This document shows, piece by piece, positions 53,574 through 62,586 of a stretch of 64,000 nt of DNA. Source of the DNA: Acidimicrobiia bacterium. Its GTDB lineage: Bacteria > Actinomycetota > Acidimicrobiia > Acidimicrobiales > Poriferisodalaceae. Position 1 is the first letter of the stretch. Every line of letters starts with the position of its first letter. Below the pieces are notes generated by a model that searched no databases, was not told the origin of the DNA, and was given only the letters and a program-made list of their open reading frames with translations. The stretch spans positions 38,751-102,750 of the forward strand of contig JAJDVQ010000028.1 of assembly GCA_022826045.1 (NCBI GenBank), written 5' to 3'. Both the position numbers and the translations under genes were made by a program.

Positions 53574-56500
53574 CGACCCTGGCCGACGTGTTGAGCATCC
53601 GGAGCCAGTTCGCCCGATCGGCGAACTTCGAACGCGACGCTGAAAGTACGGAAAGCCTTGACGGGTATGTCGTCACAGCGCGCGCGCTCGACGTCGTGGA
53701 TCGTGTCTCCGAAGCCGCCCTCGGACCGGCTGGGGGAGCTTGGTCGATTACAGGTCCTTACGGCTCCGGAAAGTCGTCGCTGGGCCTGTTGCTCGACGCA
53801 GCGTTCGGACCTCCTGGAATTTCCCGTGAGCGCGCGCTCGCCAAGATCTCGGAGGCCTCGCCAACCACCGAGGAAGCCGTGCTTCAAGCACTGTCGAGGC
53901 ACCAAGCCCGTTCGCACGGCTTCTACCGAGCCTTAGTCACCGCGGATCGTGAACCCATTGCACGAACCGTGTTGCGAGGATTGCACCGAGCCGTAGTTCG
54001 TCGTCACGGCAAGGTTCCTGGTTCCGCCGAATTCTCGGCCTCTTCATTGCTCAAGCTTGCGCAGCGGCGAGTCAATCGGGCTGAGGATGCAGTTGACCCT
54101 TCCGTTAGCGAGCTTGTGGACATCGCACGCAGCATGGCCTCGAAGGCACCGCTGCTCATCGTCATCGACGAGTTTGGGAAGAACCTCGAGGTTGCGCGCG
54201 ACGACGAGTCGAGCGACACCTATCTCCTGCAGCGACTGGCCGAAGCCGGTCAGGGCACTGGATTGCCGATCTCTGTCGTCACGCTCCAGCATTTGTCGTT
54301 CGAGGAATACCTGGCCGACGTCGATGACCGTCGACGTCGCGACTGGGCGAAGGTGCAAGGCCGATTCGTGGACATCGCCTTCACCGAGTCGGCAGCCCAG
54401 ACGCGTGCGTTGATTGCACAGGCATTTGAGGCAGGCGACGACATCCGGCCGCGCATTGACGCTTGGGCCAAGTCGCATGCACAGGCGCTTGCGTCAGCGG
54501 GTATTGCCGATCTCAGCGATCCCGTCACGATCGGATCGTGTTGGCCACTGCATCCAGTCTCGACACTGGTGCTGCCTGAGTTGTGCAATCGGTTCGGGCA
54601 GCACGAGCGAACGCTGTTCTCATTCTTGGCTGGCAACGAGTCAGGCACAGTCGCAACGCTCGCTGCTGGCATCGACACAAACGCCGAAGGGGAGCTTCCG
54701 TCCATCGGCCCCGAGGCTGTGTACGACTACTTCATGGGCACCGATGGTGCCGGTGCGAGCGTTGTCGGACGCTCAGCACGTTGGACCGAGATTGCGAGCC
54801 GGCTGCGCGACGCCAATGGCCTCACAGATGCTGAGCAACGCCTGGCCAAGTCGGTCGCGCTGTTGAACCTGGTGTCAGCATCCGGCGCAGTAAGGGCCAG
54901 CGCGTCCGTTCTGGAGCTTGTCGACCCGGGATCGAGCGAGGTGCTCTCTGGTCTCGAGAAGCGCGGCCTGGTGACGTACCGGGCCTTCGCTGACGAGTAC
55001 CGAATCTGGCACGGGACAGACGTCAACGTTGCTGAGCTCACGGCGGCGGCGCATGACCGAATCGCCGATCAGCCATTGCACCAGGTGCTCGGAGCGGTTC
55101 ACGTACTTGAGCCCGTGGTGGCTGCGCGTCACAGCGCTCAGAACGAAACGGTGCGACTTTTCAGGCGTCGGTTCGCCCACGGTGACGAGACAGTGGATCC
55201 GCCCGCCGCACTCGACACGGTCGACGGCGAGCTGCTGCTGGTCACCAGTACAGATGGTGCGATTCCGACTCTGTCGGAATCGGCGCTTCATTCGGGCACT
55301 CACGCTGGCAACGCAAGGGGACTGGAGTGGAGCTTGCGCGCAAAGCCAATCGTCGTGGCGGTGCCTGACGATGTTGGTGAGCTTGATCGCGCAGCACGTG
55401 AGGTAGCGGCGCTGAGCGATGTGCTCGCAGCACCCCAGGTCGAGGTTGATTGGGTCGCTCGCCGCGAAATCGGTGAGCGATTGGCCTCGGCACGCTCGCA
55501 GTTGGAAGCGGCAGTGACGCTGGCATTCAGCACTGCCTCCTGCCGCTGGAAGTTGCTCGACGGCGGTGCGGGCGTGCGCCTGAGCCCAGGTCGGGGCAGT
55601 GCGCCGCTGTCGGAAGCGTCGGACCTCGCGTACCCGTGGGCGCCACGCGTTCCCAACGAGATGCTGAGTCGTTCGGACTTGACTTCACAAGGCGCTAAGG
55701 CCCGCCGGATCCTGCTCGAAGCGATGATCGAGCGCAGCACCGAATACAGACTCGGTTTCACGGGCTACGGGCCTGAAGTTGCGATGTACGAGGCTGGACT
55801 CAAGCATGCAGGTCTGCATCGTCCTAGCAAGGCTGGTGGCGATCCGGTGTTCGGCAAGCCGCGCATCCGCAGCAACAGCAAAGCCTCCGAGGCGCTCAGG
55901 CAGACTGAGCAGATTCGCATCACTCCCGCGTGGGAGGCCATCGAGGACGCGTTCGAAGCTGCCAAGAATTCGCGACTCAATGTTCGGGATCTGTACGTCA
56001 CCTTGGCTTCGCCTCCGTACGGCGTAAAGGTCGGCATCATCCCAGTCATCGTCACCGCAGCACTCTTGGCACGAGCTGATCGAATGGCGATCTACGAGCA
56101 CGGCACGTTCCAGCTCGGGCTCTCGCCTGAGCTGTCCGAACGCATGGTTCGCAACCCCGAGCACTTCGAGATCAAGCACTTTGCGAACATCTCGGGCCGA
56201 CGCCGCGAAGCGCTCGACGTGCTAGCCGACAGGTTCGGTATAGACGCAGGCCTCGGCGGTCGCCGGGTCGGCAATGTGCTCGCCGTAACGCTTTACCTCG
56301 CCGGGCGGATGCGCGGCCTTGAGCAGTGGACGCGTCGCACGTCACACCTATCAGCTGACGCACTCGCAGTCCGAGACGCCTTGAACGAGGCAACGGAACC
56401 CGATGTCTTGATCTTCGAGCTCCTGCCGGTTGCGCTTGGATTTGAACCCATCTCACCCGGTCGTAGAGGTACAGAGACACGACAGACCTCACAGAAGGGT

Positions 56501-57151
56501 GACTTTGAAGCGTTCGCCGATGGGCTTGCTCGATGCATCGACGAACTCACACTTCGATGCCGATCGATGATCGGCGAACTTCGCGAAGCGTTGCTCGCCT
56601 CCGCCGGCGAGCGCACGAGGCTTGCGGTCAGCGGTCCCGCTGCCGGTCTCGTTGATGAGGTGCTCGATCGCGATATGCGGGCATTCGTATTGGCGTTGTC
56701 CAACGATGTGTATGACGACGATGACGACTGGATGGCGTCAGTAGCGACGGTGATCGCCAAGAAAGCGCCGACCGAGTGGAACGACGATGATCTCGCTAAG
56801 GCGCGAGCGGAGCTTCCGCGCCGCCTCGCAGCGTTCAACCGGCTGCGAGCATTACACGCTGATCAGCGGGCGTTCGGGGGCGCACCCTTCGACGCGCTGC
56901 GCATGACAGTCACCCATCCTTCGGGCAGCGAGGCCGTTCGACTGGTCGACGTGGCTCAAGACGAGCAGTACCTAGTAGAGGCCGCTGTCGAAGAACTGCT
57001 CGAATCGCTCGCGCCGAAGGTTGGCTCCCGCCTACGAGCGCACCATGTAGTGCTTGCGGAGCTTGGCAAGCAGATGCTCGATCAGACAAATTCAGTGGAT
57101 ATCAGTCCATCCCATCGCGCTACGCTGCCCGAGGCAGTCGGGCAGGAGTGA
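53570..57151 (+). CDS. sspC: Large P-loop ATPase, SspC-like
   Basis: A 1193-aa cytosolic protein. Walker A is GPYGSGKSS (62-70) and Walker B LLIVIDEFGK (195-204), followed by a long helical body and a C-terminal acidic stretch (DVYDDDDDWM). It is not an SMC protein (no long coiled coil), so it differs from DndD. The size and position between the DUF4007 and DndC-like genes match the ATPase of the Ssp modification set. GTG 53570 overlaps the sspB stop by 4 nt. Its codon and base use are less GC-rich than in metabolic genes, as in the rest of the locus. Confidence 0.75.
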   Translation: MTTLADVLSIRSQFARSANFERDAESTESLDGYVVTARALDVVDRVSEAALGPAGGAWSITGPYGSGKSSLGLLLDAAFGPPGISRERALAKISEASPTTEEAVLQALSRHQARSHGFYRALVTADREPIARTVLRGLHRAVVRRHGKVPGSAEFSASSLLKLAQRRVNRAEDAVDPSVSELVDIARSMASKAPLLIVIDEFGKNLEVARDDESSDTYLLQRLAEAGQGTGLPISVVTLQHLSFEEYLADVDDRRRRDWAKVQGRFVDIAFTESAAQTRALIAQAFEAGDDIRPRIDAWAKSHAQALASAGIADLSDPVTIGSCWPLHPVSTLVLPELCNRFGQHERTLFSFLAGNESGTVATLAAGIDTNAEGELPSIGPEAVYDYFMGTDGAGASVVGRSARWTEIASRLRDANGLTDAEQRLAKSVALLNLVSASGAVRASASVLELVDPGSSEVLSGLEKRGLVTYRAFADEYRIWHGTDVNVAELTAAAHDRIADQPLHQVLGAVHVLEPVVAARHSAQNETVRLFRRRFAHGDETVDPPAALDTVDGELLLVTSTDGAIPTLSESALHSGTHAGNARGLEWSLRAKPIVVAVPDDVGELDRAAREVAALSDVLAAPQVEVDWVARREIGERLASARSQLEAAVTLAFSTASCRWKLLDGGAGVRLSPGRGSAPLSEASDLAYPWAPRVPNEMLSRSDLTSQGAKARRILLEAMIERSTEYRLGFTGYGPEVAMYEAGLKHAGLHRPSKAGGDPVFGKPRIRSNSKASEALRQTEQIRITPAWEAIEDAFEAAKNSRLNVRDLYVTLASPPYGVKVGIIPVIVTAALLARADRMAIYEHGTFQLGLSPELSERMVRNPEHFEIKHFANISGRRREALDVLADRFGIDAGLGGRRVGNVLAVTLYLAGRMRGLEQWTRRTSHLSADALAVRDALNEATEPDVLIFELLPVALGFEPISPGRRGTETRQTSQKGDFEAFADGLARCIDELTLRCRSMIGELREALLASAGERTRLAVSGPAAGLVDEVLDRDMRAFVLALSNDVYDDDDDWMASVATVIAKKAPTEWNDDDLAKARAELPRRLAAFNRLRALHADQRAFGGAPFDALRMTVTHPSGSEAVRLVDVAQDEQYLVEAAVEELLESLAPKVGSRLRAHHVVLAELGKQMLDQTNSVDISPSHRATLPEAVGQE

Positions 57152-57155
57152 GCAA

Positions 57156-57992
57156 GTGCGTCACATTTGCGGCATCTCGGGCGGCAAGGATTCCAGCGCA
57201 TTGGCGCTCTATCTGCGCGAGCAGGTGCCCGAGATGGAGTACTTCTTCTGCGACACGGGTGCGGAGTTACCTGAGACCTACGAGTTTCTGACCCGGCTTG
57301 AGGTCATCTTGGGAAAGCCGATCGCCCGGCTGAACTCCGAGCGAGGGTTCGACCACTGGTTCGAAGTCTTCCGAGGTGCGTTGCCATCACCCCAGATGCG
57401 CTGGTGCACGAAGGTGATGAAGATTAAGCCCATCGAGGCGTGGATCGGCGACGAGCCGGCGGTTTCGTACGTGGCGATCCGAGCCGATGAGGCGAACCGC
57501 AAGGGCTACATCTCGACGAAGCCGAACATCGAGAGCCGTTTTCCCTTCGTCGAGGATGCCATCGATCACGACGGCGTCATGAAGATCCTCGACGACGCGG
57601 GGATCGGCTTGCCGGACTACTACGAGTGGCGTACGCGCTCCGGCTGCTACTTCTGCTTCTACCAACGCAAGGCCGAGTGGGTTGGCCTAGCCGAGCGCCA
57701 CCCGGAACTCTACGAGCGGGCCATCGCGATCGAGCAGAAGGTACTGCTGGACGCAGGGGTCGACGGCGACGCCGACTTCAGCGAACGAGCGATGGCAGGT
57801 CGCCAGTACACGTGGAGCGGCGGTGAGACTCTTGTGCAGCTTCGGGATCGACGAAGCGACATACTCGCCAAGCACCAAGACGCGCTCGACCGAGCTAAGT
57901 CCGCTCGTCGGAACCTTCCGCTGATTGAGATGCTAGCAGACGCGCTCGACGAAGACGACGACACAGACGCCTGCACGGTCTGTGCCCTGTAG
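57156..57992 (+). CDS. sspD: PAPS reductase-like/DndC-like protein, SspD-like
   Basis: A 278-aa PP-loop enzyme. SGGKDS (residues 8-13) binds ATP; clustered Cys in MRWCTK, SGCYFCFYQR and the C-terminal TDACTVCAL could hold an Fe-S cluster. DndC/SspD proteins activate the DNA backbone with ATP and insert sulfur delivered by the desulfurase. GTG 57156 follows the sspC stop by 4 nt. It is shorter than typical DndC (about 500 aa), agreeing with the shorter SspD type. The helicase starts 2 nt after its stop. Confidence 0.82.
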   Translation: MRHICGISGGKDSSALALYLREQVPEMEYFFCDTGAELPETYEFLTRLEVILGKPIARLNSERGFDHWFEVFRGALPSPQMRWCTKVMKIKPIEAWIGDEPAVSYVAIRADEANRKGYISTKPNIESRFPFVEDAIDHDGVMKILDDAGIGLPDYYEWRTRSGCYFCFYQRKAEWVGLAERHPELYERAIAIEQKVLLDAGVDGDADFSERAMAGRQYTWSGGETLVQLRDRRSDILAKHQDALDRAKSARRNLPLIEMLADALDEDDDTDACTVCAL

Positions 57993-57994
57993 CC

Positions 57995-59590
57995 ATGCAA
58001 CTCGAGCCGGGCCTGCGCCCAGAGGAACTCCTTAGCAACGTTGACGATCGCATGGCGAGTCGCCTGTTGCTGCCGGGCGCGTACCGGTTGATGAGCACGT
58101 TGCAGCCGGGGCGACTTGAGGGGCAGGAACGACCTCGTACGTTGGCGAAGCTCTTCTCTGCTGAGGCGGCAATTGACGACCCCATGCGCCGCAGCGACGT
58201 TCTTGGTCTCCTGCCCGCACCCAAGAAGGTGGAGCTTGCTGAACGCCTCGGGTGCGCGATAGATGAACTGAGTAATCCTCTCAATGCCACTCAACGCCGG
58301 GCAATTCTCGGTTTCTTCGGCATAGCTACAACCCCCGAGACAGCCGTCGTCGCCGCCTCGCCGCCGGAGACCATCGAGACCCGTCGAAGCCTGTTTCCCC
58401 ACCAGAAGAGGGTCGCTGCCCAGGTCGAGCACTTCCTCTATCGAGAGTCGAGCCGAGTGATGCTGCATCTCCCGACAGGTGTCGGGAAGACCAGGACGGC
58501 AATGAGTGTTGTCGCAACACACCTACGCCAGCGGCCGCGAGGTCTAGTCGTTTGGCTGGCTGCCGGACGTGAGCTGCTTGAGCAAGCTGCTGAGGAGTTT
58601 CAGGAAACGTGGATGGCCGTTGGAGACAGGCCAGTGCCTTGTCTTCGGTTCTGGGCTGACCACAATCCCAACATCGACGAGGTCACGGATGGCATCGTCA
58701 TCGCGGGCCTAGCGAAACTTCACTTGTACGGGCGCGAGCGCAAGAGAATCTGGAGCCTCGGAGATCGCACGTCGCTCGTGGTGTTCGACGAAGCCCATCA
58801 GGCCGTGGCGACGACTTACAACGACCTCGTTGAGACTCTGGTCACCCGAAACCCCAAGACGGGCTTGCTTGGCCTCAGCGCCACCCCGGGACGAACATGG
58901 GCCGACATCGACGCCGATCTCGCAGTGGCTGAGCTGTTCAACCGCAACAAGGTCACGCTGGACTTCGGCGGGGAGAATCCGATCGAGCAATTGACCGCTG
59001 ACGGTTATCTGGCGCGGGTGAGCTTCGACCTGCTGAACGTTGAGCCGGGCTTGGCTCTCGCAGCAGATGACCTACGCATCTTGCAGGCCACGCTGGACAT
59101 TTCCGACGAAGTGAGCGAATCACTAGGCGATGATGAGCAGCGGAATCTCCGAATCATTCAACGCTTGCTAGAGATGATCGAGAAGCACGATCGCATCCTG
59201 GTGTTCGCCGCCTCAGTGCGCAACGCGTTGCTGTTGGCCAGCGTTCTGTGCGCCTTAGGAATCGACGCAGACGCGATCACCGGCACGAGCGACGCTGGGC
59301 AGCGCACGCGTGCGATCAGCAGATTCAGACGAACTGGGGGGAGACGGATCCTCGTCAACTACGGGGTGTTGACCACAGGGTTCGACGCACCCTCGGCCAG
59401 TGCCGCTCTCATCGCTCGGCCCACCAAGTCGCTCGTGCTGTACAGCCAGATGGTAGGACGAGTAATTCGTGGCCCCAAGGCGGGCGGAACGGAGACGTGT
59501 GAGGTTGTCACCGTCGTCGACACAACGCTGCCCGGCTTCGGCGATGTAGCTCAGGCGTTCTTGAATTGGGAGGACATATGGACGGTGTAG
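57995..59590 (+). CDS. SF2 (DEAD/DEAH) helicase, putative restriction module gene
   Basis: A 531-aa helicase. Walker A is LPTGVGKTRTA (about 159-169), the DEAH box is FDEAHQ (264-269), then LSATPG (motif III) and QMVGRVIRGPKAGG (motif VI). An N-terminal region of about 130 residues without recognised domain precedes it. SF2 helicases of this type in phosphorothioate systems translocate on or unwind DNA to expose unmodified strands for cutting. It follows the sspD stop by 2 nt and overlaps the next gene by 13 nt, so it clearly belongs to the operon. Confidence 0.85.
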   Translation: MQLEPGLRPEELLSNVDDRMASRLLLPGAYRLMSTLQPGRLEGQERPRTLAKLFSAEAAIDDPMRRSDVLGLLPAPKKVELAERLGCAIDELSNPLNATQRRAILGFFGIATTPETAVVAASPPETIETRRSLFPHQKRVAAQVEHFLYRESSRVMLHLPTGVGKTRTAMSVVATHLRQRPRGLVVWLAAGRELLEQAAEEFQETWMAVGDRPVPCLRFWADHNPNIDEVTDGIVIAGLAKLHLYGRERKRIWSLGDRTSLVVFDEAHQAVATTYNDLVETLVTRNPKTGLLGLSATPGRTWADIDADLAVAELFNRNKVTLDFGGENPIEQLTADGYLARVSFDLLNVEPGLALAADDLRILQATLDISDEVSESLGDDEQRNLRIIQRLLEMIEKHDRILVFAASVRNALLLASVLCALGIDADAITGTSDAGQRTRAISRFRRTGGRRILVNYGVLTTGFDAPSASAALIARPTKSLVLYSQMVGRVIRGPKAGGTETCEVVTVVDTTLPGFGDVAQAFLNWEDIWTV

Positions 59591-61461
59591 CGGAGCAACT
59601 CGACTTTTCAGTGGTCTCGCCCGCATTGACTATTGAGGCACTGCGGGATTCGGGCTACAAGGACACCGATCATGCATTGGCAGAATTGATCGACAACTCG
59701 ATCGAGGCCAATGCTGGGCTCATAGAACTGATCGCCTGCGAGGTTCCACCAGACCCTGACAAGCCGTACTCGCGCGCCCGCGTCAACGAAATCGCAGTCG
59801 TCGACGACGGCGACGGAATGGATCAGCTGACGCTGCGTCGTGCACTTCGCTTCGGTGACGGGACACGGCTCGACCGCCGTACCAGAGGAATCGGACGGTT
59901 CGGCGTCGGGCTTCCGAATGCCTCGATCTCGCAATGCCGTCGCGTCGACATCTGGACGTGGCGGAATGGTCCTGACAACGCGATGCGATGCCATCTCGAT
60001 CTTGACGCCGTGCGGGCCGGTCAAGGCGACATTCCCGAACCGGTCCCGGAAGCAGTCCCTGATCGCTGGCGGCTGGTATCGGAGGCGACGGCGAACCCCT
60101 CCGGTACGCTGGTTGTGTGGTCGCAACTCGACCGTGTCCGATGGCGAGGTGGCGAAAAGACCCTTGACCGCACAGCCGAGCTTTGCGGTCGTGTGTATCG
60201 GAAGTTTCTCAGCGGCTCGACTCAGTCGATCGAGATCTTGCTGAAGCTTGCGCGAGGGAACGATGATGACCTCGAACTCATCGGCGAACCGCGCCACTGC
60301 CCGCCAAATGACCCCCTGTACTTGATGGCTAGCTCATCGACACCCCCGCCGTTCGCCGACAGGCCGATGTTCCAGCTATTCAATGAACGCAATTGGACGA
60401 TCGACGTGCGCGACTCGGACGGGGAACTTGTCGGGGGCGAAGTACAGGTGCGATGTGCCCTGGCAAGACCTGACGCGATCAACGAGAAGAAGTCCAACGT
60501 TGCCTGGCCAAAGTCGTATCCCAAAGCTGGCGACGCGCCCTGGGGCAAGCACGCCGACCGCAACAAGGGTGTGTCCATCGTCCGGGCTGGACGTGAACTT
60601 GAGCTCAGCCAGTCATGGGTGAACAGCTATGAGCCCGAGGAACGGTGGTGGAGCGTTGAAGTCGAGTTCGACCCGCTTCTCGACGACATTTTCGGCGTGG
60701 TCAACAACAAACAGCATGCTCATGCCTTCGTATCTGGCGCGGGATTCAAGTGGGAAGAGGTCGCCGATCCTGGTGAGACGCTCTCCATGTTTCGAGAGCG
60801 CCTGATTGAGACGTCGGATCCTCGCGGCCACCTGCTTGAGATTTGGGACTGGATCGACGACCAGATCAGCCAAATGCGCAAGGAACGCAAGGCAATCATG
60901 AAGGGCACGGGACCGAGTGGCGGGTCCCGGCACCCGACCACCGGGGAGACTGTCGAAGACATTGCGACCAACGTCATCAAGGACCAGAGCGAGCAGGGCG
61001 TCAAGGGTTCGACTGACGTTGCCCCGACAACGAGCGACGAGGAGAAGATCGCCTCGATAGCGGAATCGGCGCAGCAAGTGCGCGTAGACCCTCAAATCGC
61101 CAAGCAATGGGCGGAAGAGACTGTTCACAGTGGCAGACGAATACTCATGAAGGGCGCAACGCTCGGACACGATCACGCCTTCTTCGACGTGGAATCCGTC
61201 AACGATGTAATCGAGGTTTGGGTCAACGACAAGCACCCGGTGTACGCACACCTCATAGAAGTGCTCGACGACGAAACCACCGGTCAATCCCTTCAGGAGC
61301 TCGTTGATCGTCTCGAGAAGGCCAGTTTCACGTTGCGCATGATCATGATCGCTTGGGCCCGTTACGAAGACAAAACGCCACCGGACCTGAAAATGACGCT
61401 TGAGGACCTTCGCATGGACTGGGGTCGCGAAGCGCGGGACTTTCTCCGAACGATGGAATGA
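59578..61461 (+). CDS. GHKL (Hsp90/MORC-like) ATPase, putative restriction module gene
   Basis: A 627-aa protein. The N-box ALAELIDNSIEA (33-44), the G1 motif VVDDGDGMD (74-82) and the G2 motif GRFGVGLPN (106-114) form a Bergerat ATP-binding fold. A middle region and an alpha-helical C-terminal part with DWGREARDFLRT follow. MORC- and Hsp90-like ATPases close as clamps on DNA. The start is ATG 59578, with GGGAGGACAT before it, inside the helicase gene; the next gene starts within its stop (ATGA). It is likely an effector component, the role being inferred. Confidence 0.82.
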   Translation: MDGVAEQLDFSVVSPALTIEALRDSGYKDTDHALAELIDNSIEANAGLIELIACEVPPDPDKPYSRARVNEIAVVDDGDGMDQLTLRRALRFGDGTRLDRRTRGIGRFGVGLPNASISQCRRVDIWTWRNGPDNAMRCHLDLDAVRAGQGDIPEPVPEAVPDRWRLVSEATANPSGTLVVWSQLDRVRWRGGEKTLDRTAELCGRVYRKFLSGSTQSIEILLKLARGNDDDLELIGEPRHCPPNDPLYLMASSSTPPPFADRPMFQLFNERNWTIDVRDSDGELVGGEVQVRCALARPDAINEKKSNVAWPKSYPKAGDAPWGKHADRNKGVSIVRAGRELELSQSWVNSYEPEERWWSVEVEFDPLLDDIFGVVNNKQHAHAFVSGAGFKWEEVADPGETLSMFRERLIETSDPRGHLLEIWDWIDDQISQMRKERKAIMKGTGPSGGSRHPTTGETVEDIATNVIKDQSEQGVKGSTDVAPTTSDEEKIASIAESAQQVRVDPQIAKQWAEETVHSGRRILMKGATLGHDHAFFDVESVNDVIEVWVNDKHPVYAHLIEVLDDETTGQSLQELVDRLEKASFTLRMIMIAWARYEDKTPPDLKMTLEDLRMDWGREARDFLRTME

Positions 61462-62387
61462 AGCGACCAGGCGAGGCAGTTGCCACCCTCTTGGCTACCG
61501 CCAAGGAGACATGCCTCATCGTCGCGCCCTTCATCCGGTCTCAAGCACTGCAGGAGATGCTCGAGGCGATTCCCGCTGGTGTCGAGATCGCCATCGTTAC
61601 GCGATGGCGACCCGCGGACCTCCTTGCCGGGGCGAGCGATCTCGATGTGTTCGACGTCGCGAGTGCAAGGGAAATACCGCTCTATCTGCGCTACGACCTG
61701 CACGCCAAGCTGTTCGCGGCAGATCGCACTTGCCTCGTCGGCTCGGCGAACGTTACGGAGACTGCGCTCGGATGGCGCAATCCTGCGAATCTTGAACTCG
61801 TCACTACGGTCAGTCGCGACGCGCCCGAGGTCGTCGCCTTCGAGGCAGAGCTGTTTCGATTGGCCATCCAAGCAACCTCGGAACAGCGTGACCTTATGCA
61901 GCGCCTCATCGCCGACCTAGCCGGGGTCGTTCAGCAGTTGCCAGACGCGGAATTGGCGACGGAGGAGCTCGCGGGAGTGCTGACGGCAGGGGGCTGGATT
62001 CCGCGTTCGAAGAACCCTGAGGACCTGTACGCCGTGTACCGAGGCGAGACTGATGCGGTTGGGCGGGCGAGGCTCTCGAGCATGGAAGCGGAACTGTTGC
62101 AGATGGGCTTGCCCCCCGCATTGCCCGAAGCGCACTTCAACTCTTGGGTATGCGCGGCCATTAGCCAAACGCCGCTCGTCGCTGGGGTACTGCGCGTCAT
62201 CGACGCGAAGGGAGCTGTCGGTGAGTCCGAGGTCGGTGCGATGCTTGAAACCTTGGGACTTGCTGACAATAGCGAGGCCCCTGCCGAAGTCTTGGAGGTG
62301 CTTCGCCGCTGGTTCAACCACTTCATGGCTGATCACTTTGAGACGAAGCAAGACTCGATTCGCCTCGTCAGGACTAGATCCATCTGA
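61458..62387 (+). CDS. PLD-superfamily nuclease-like protein, end of the ssp operon
   Basis: A 309-aa protein. The HxK motif LHAKLFAADRTCLVGSANVT (about 81-100) is a single phospholipase D-type signature, with Asp/Asn-Ser spacing as in PLD nucleases such as Nuc; two copies would be needed for a site, so it may act as a dimer. The C-terminal half is unrecognised and helical. ATGA overlap couples it to the GHKL gene. It is the probable nuclease of the locus. About 200 bp without features follow, then the IS element. Confidence 0.8.
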   Translation: MKRPGEAVATLLATAKETCLIVAPFIRSQALQEMLEAIPAGVEIAIVTRWRPADLLAGASDLDVFDVASAREIPLYLRYDLHAKLFAADRTCLVGSANVTETALGWRNPANLELVTTVSRDAPEVVAFEAELFRLAIQATSEQRDLMQRLIADLAGVVQQLPDAELATEELAGVLTAGGWIPRSKNPEDLYAVYRGETDAVGRARLSSMEAELLQMGLPPALPEAHFNSWVCAAISQTPLVAGVLRVIDAKGAVGESEVGAMLETLGLADNSEAPAEVLEVLRRWFNHFMADHFETKQDSIRLVRTRSI

Positions 62388-62586
62388 GTGAGCCCTACAC
62401 AGCCGGCACCCAAACTCGCTGTCCTTCGGTGTTCGCTGGCCGTAGGGTGGCGCGAAGGCCTATGTCTCGCCGGGACAGGGCAGACTTGTGGGTTCTTCGC
62501 GATTTCTTGGGGTGACGGTGGGTTGAGGGTCCTTGGGTAGGGGTCGAGGCCCTGCTGGGATCGGTGTTTGCAGACGCCGAACCCGG

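Noticed and set aside
51317..57992. Locus as Dnd or BREX
   Set aside because: No SMC-like DndD, DndE, PglX or PglZ; DUF4007, a large P-loop ATPase and a short DndC-like protein fit Ssp.
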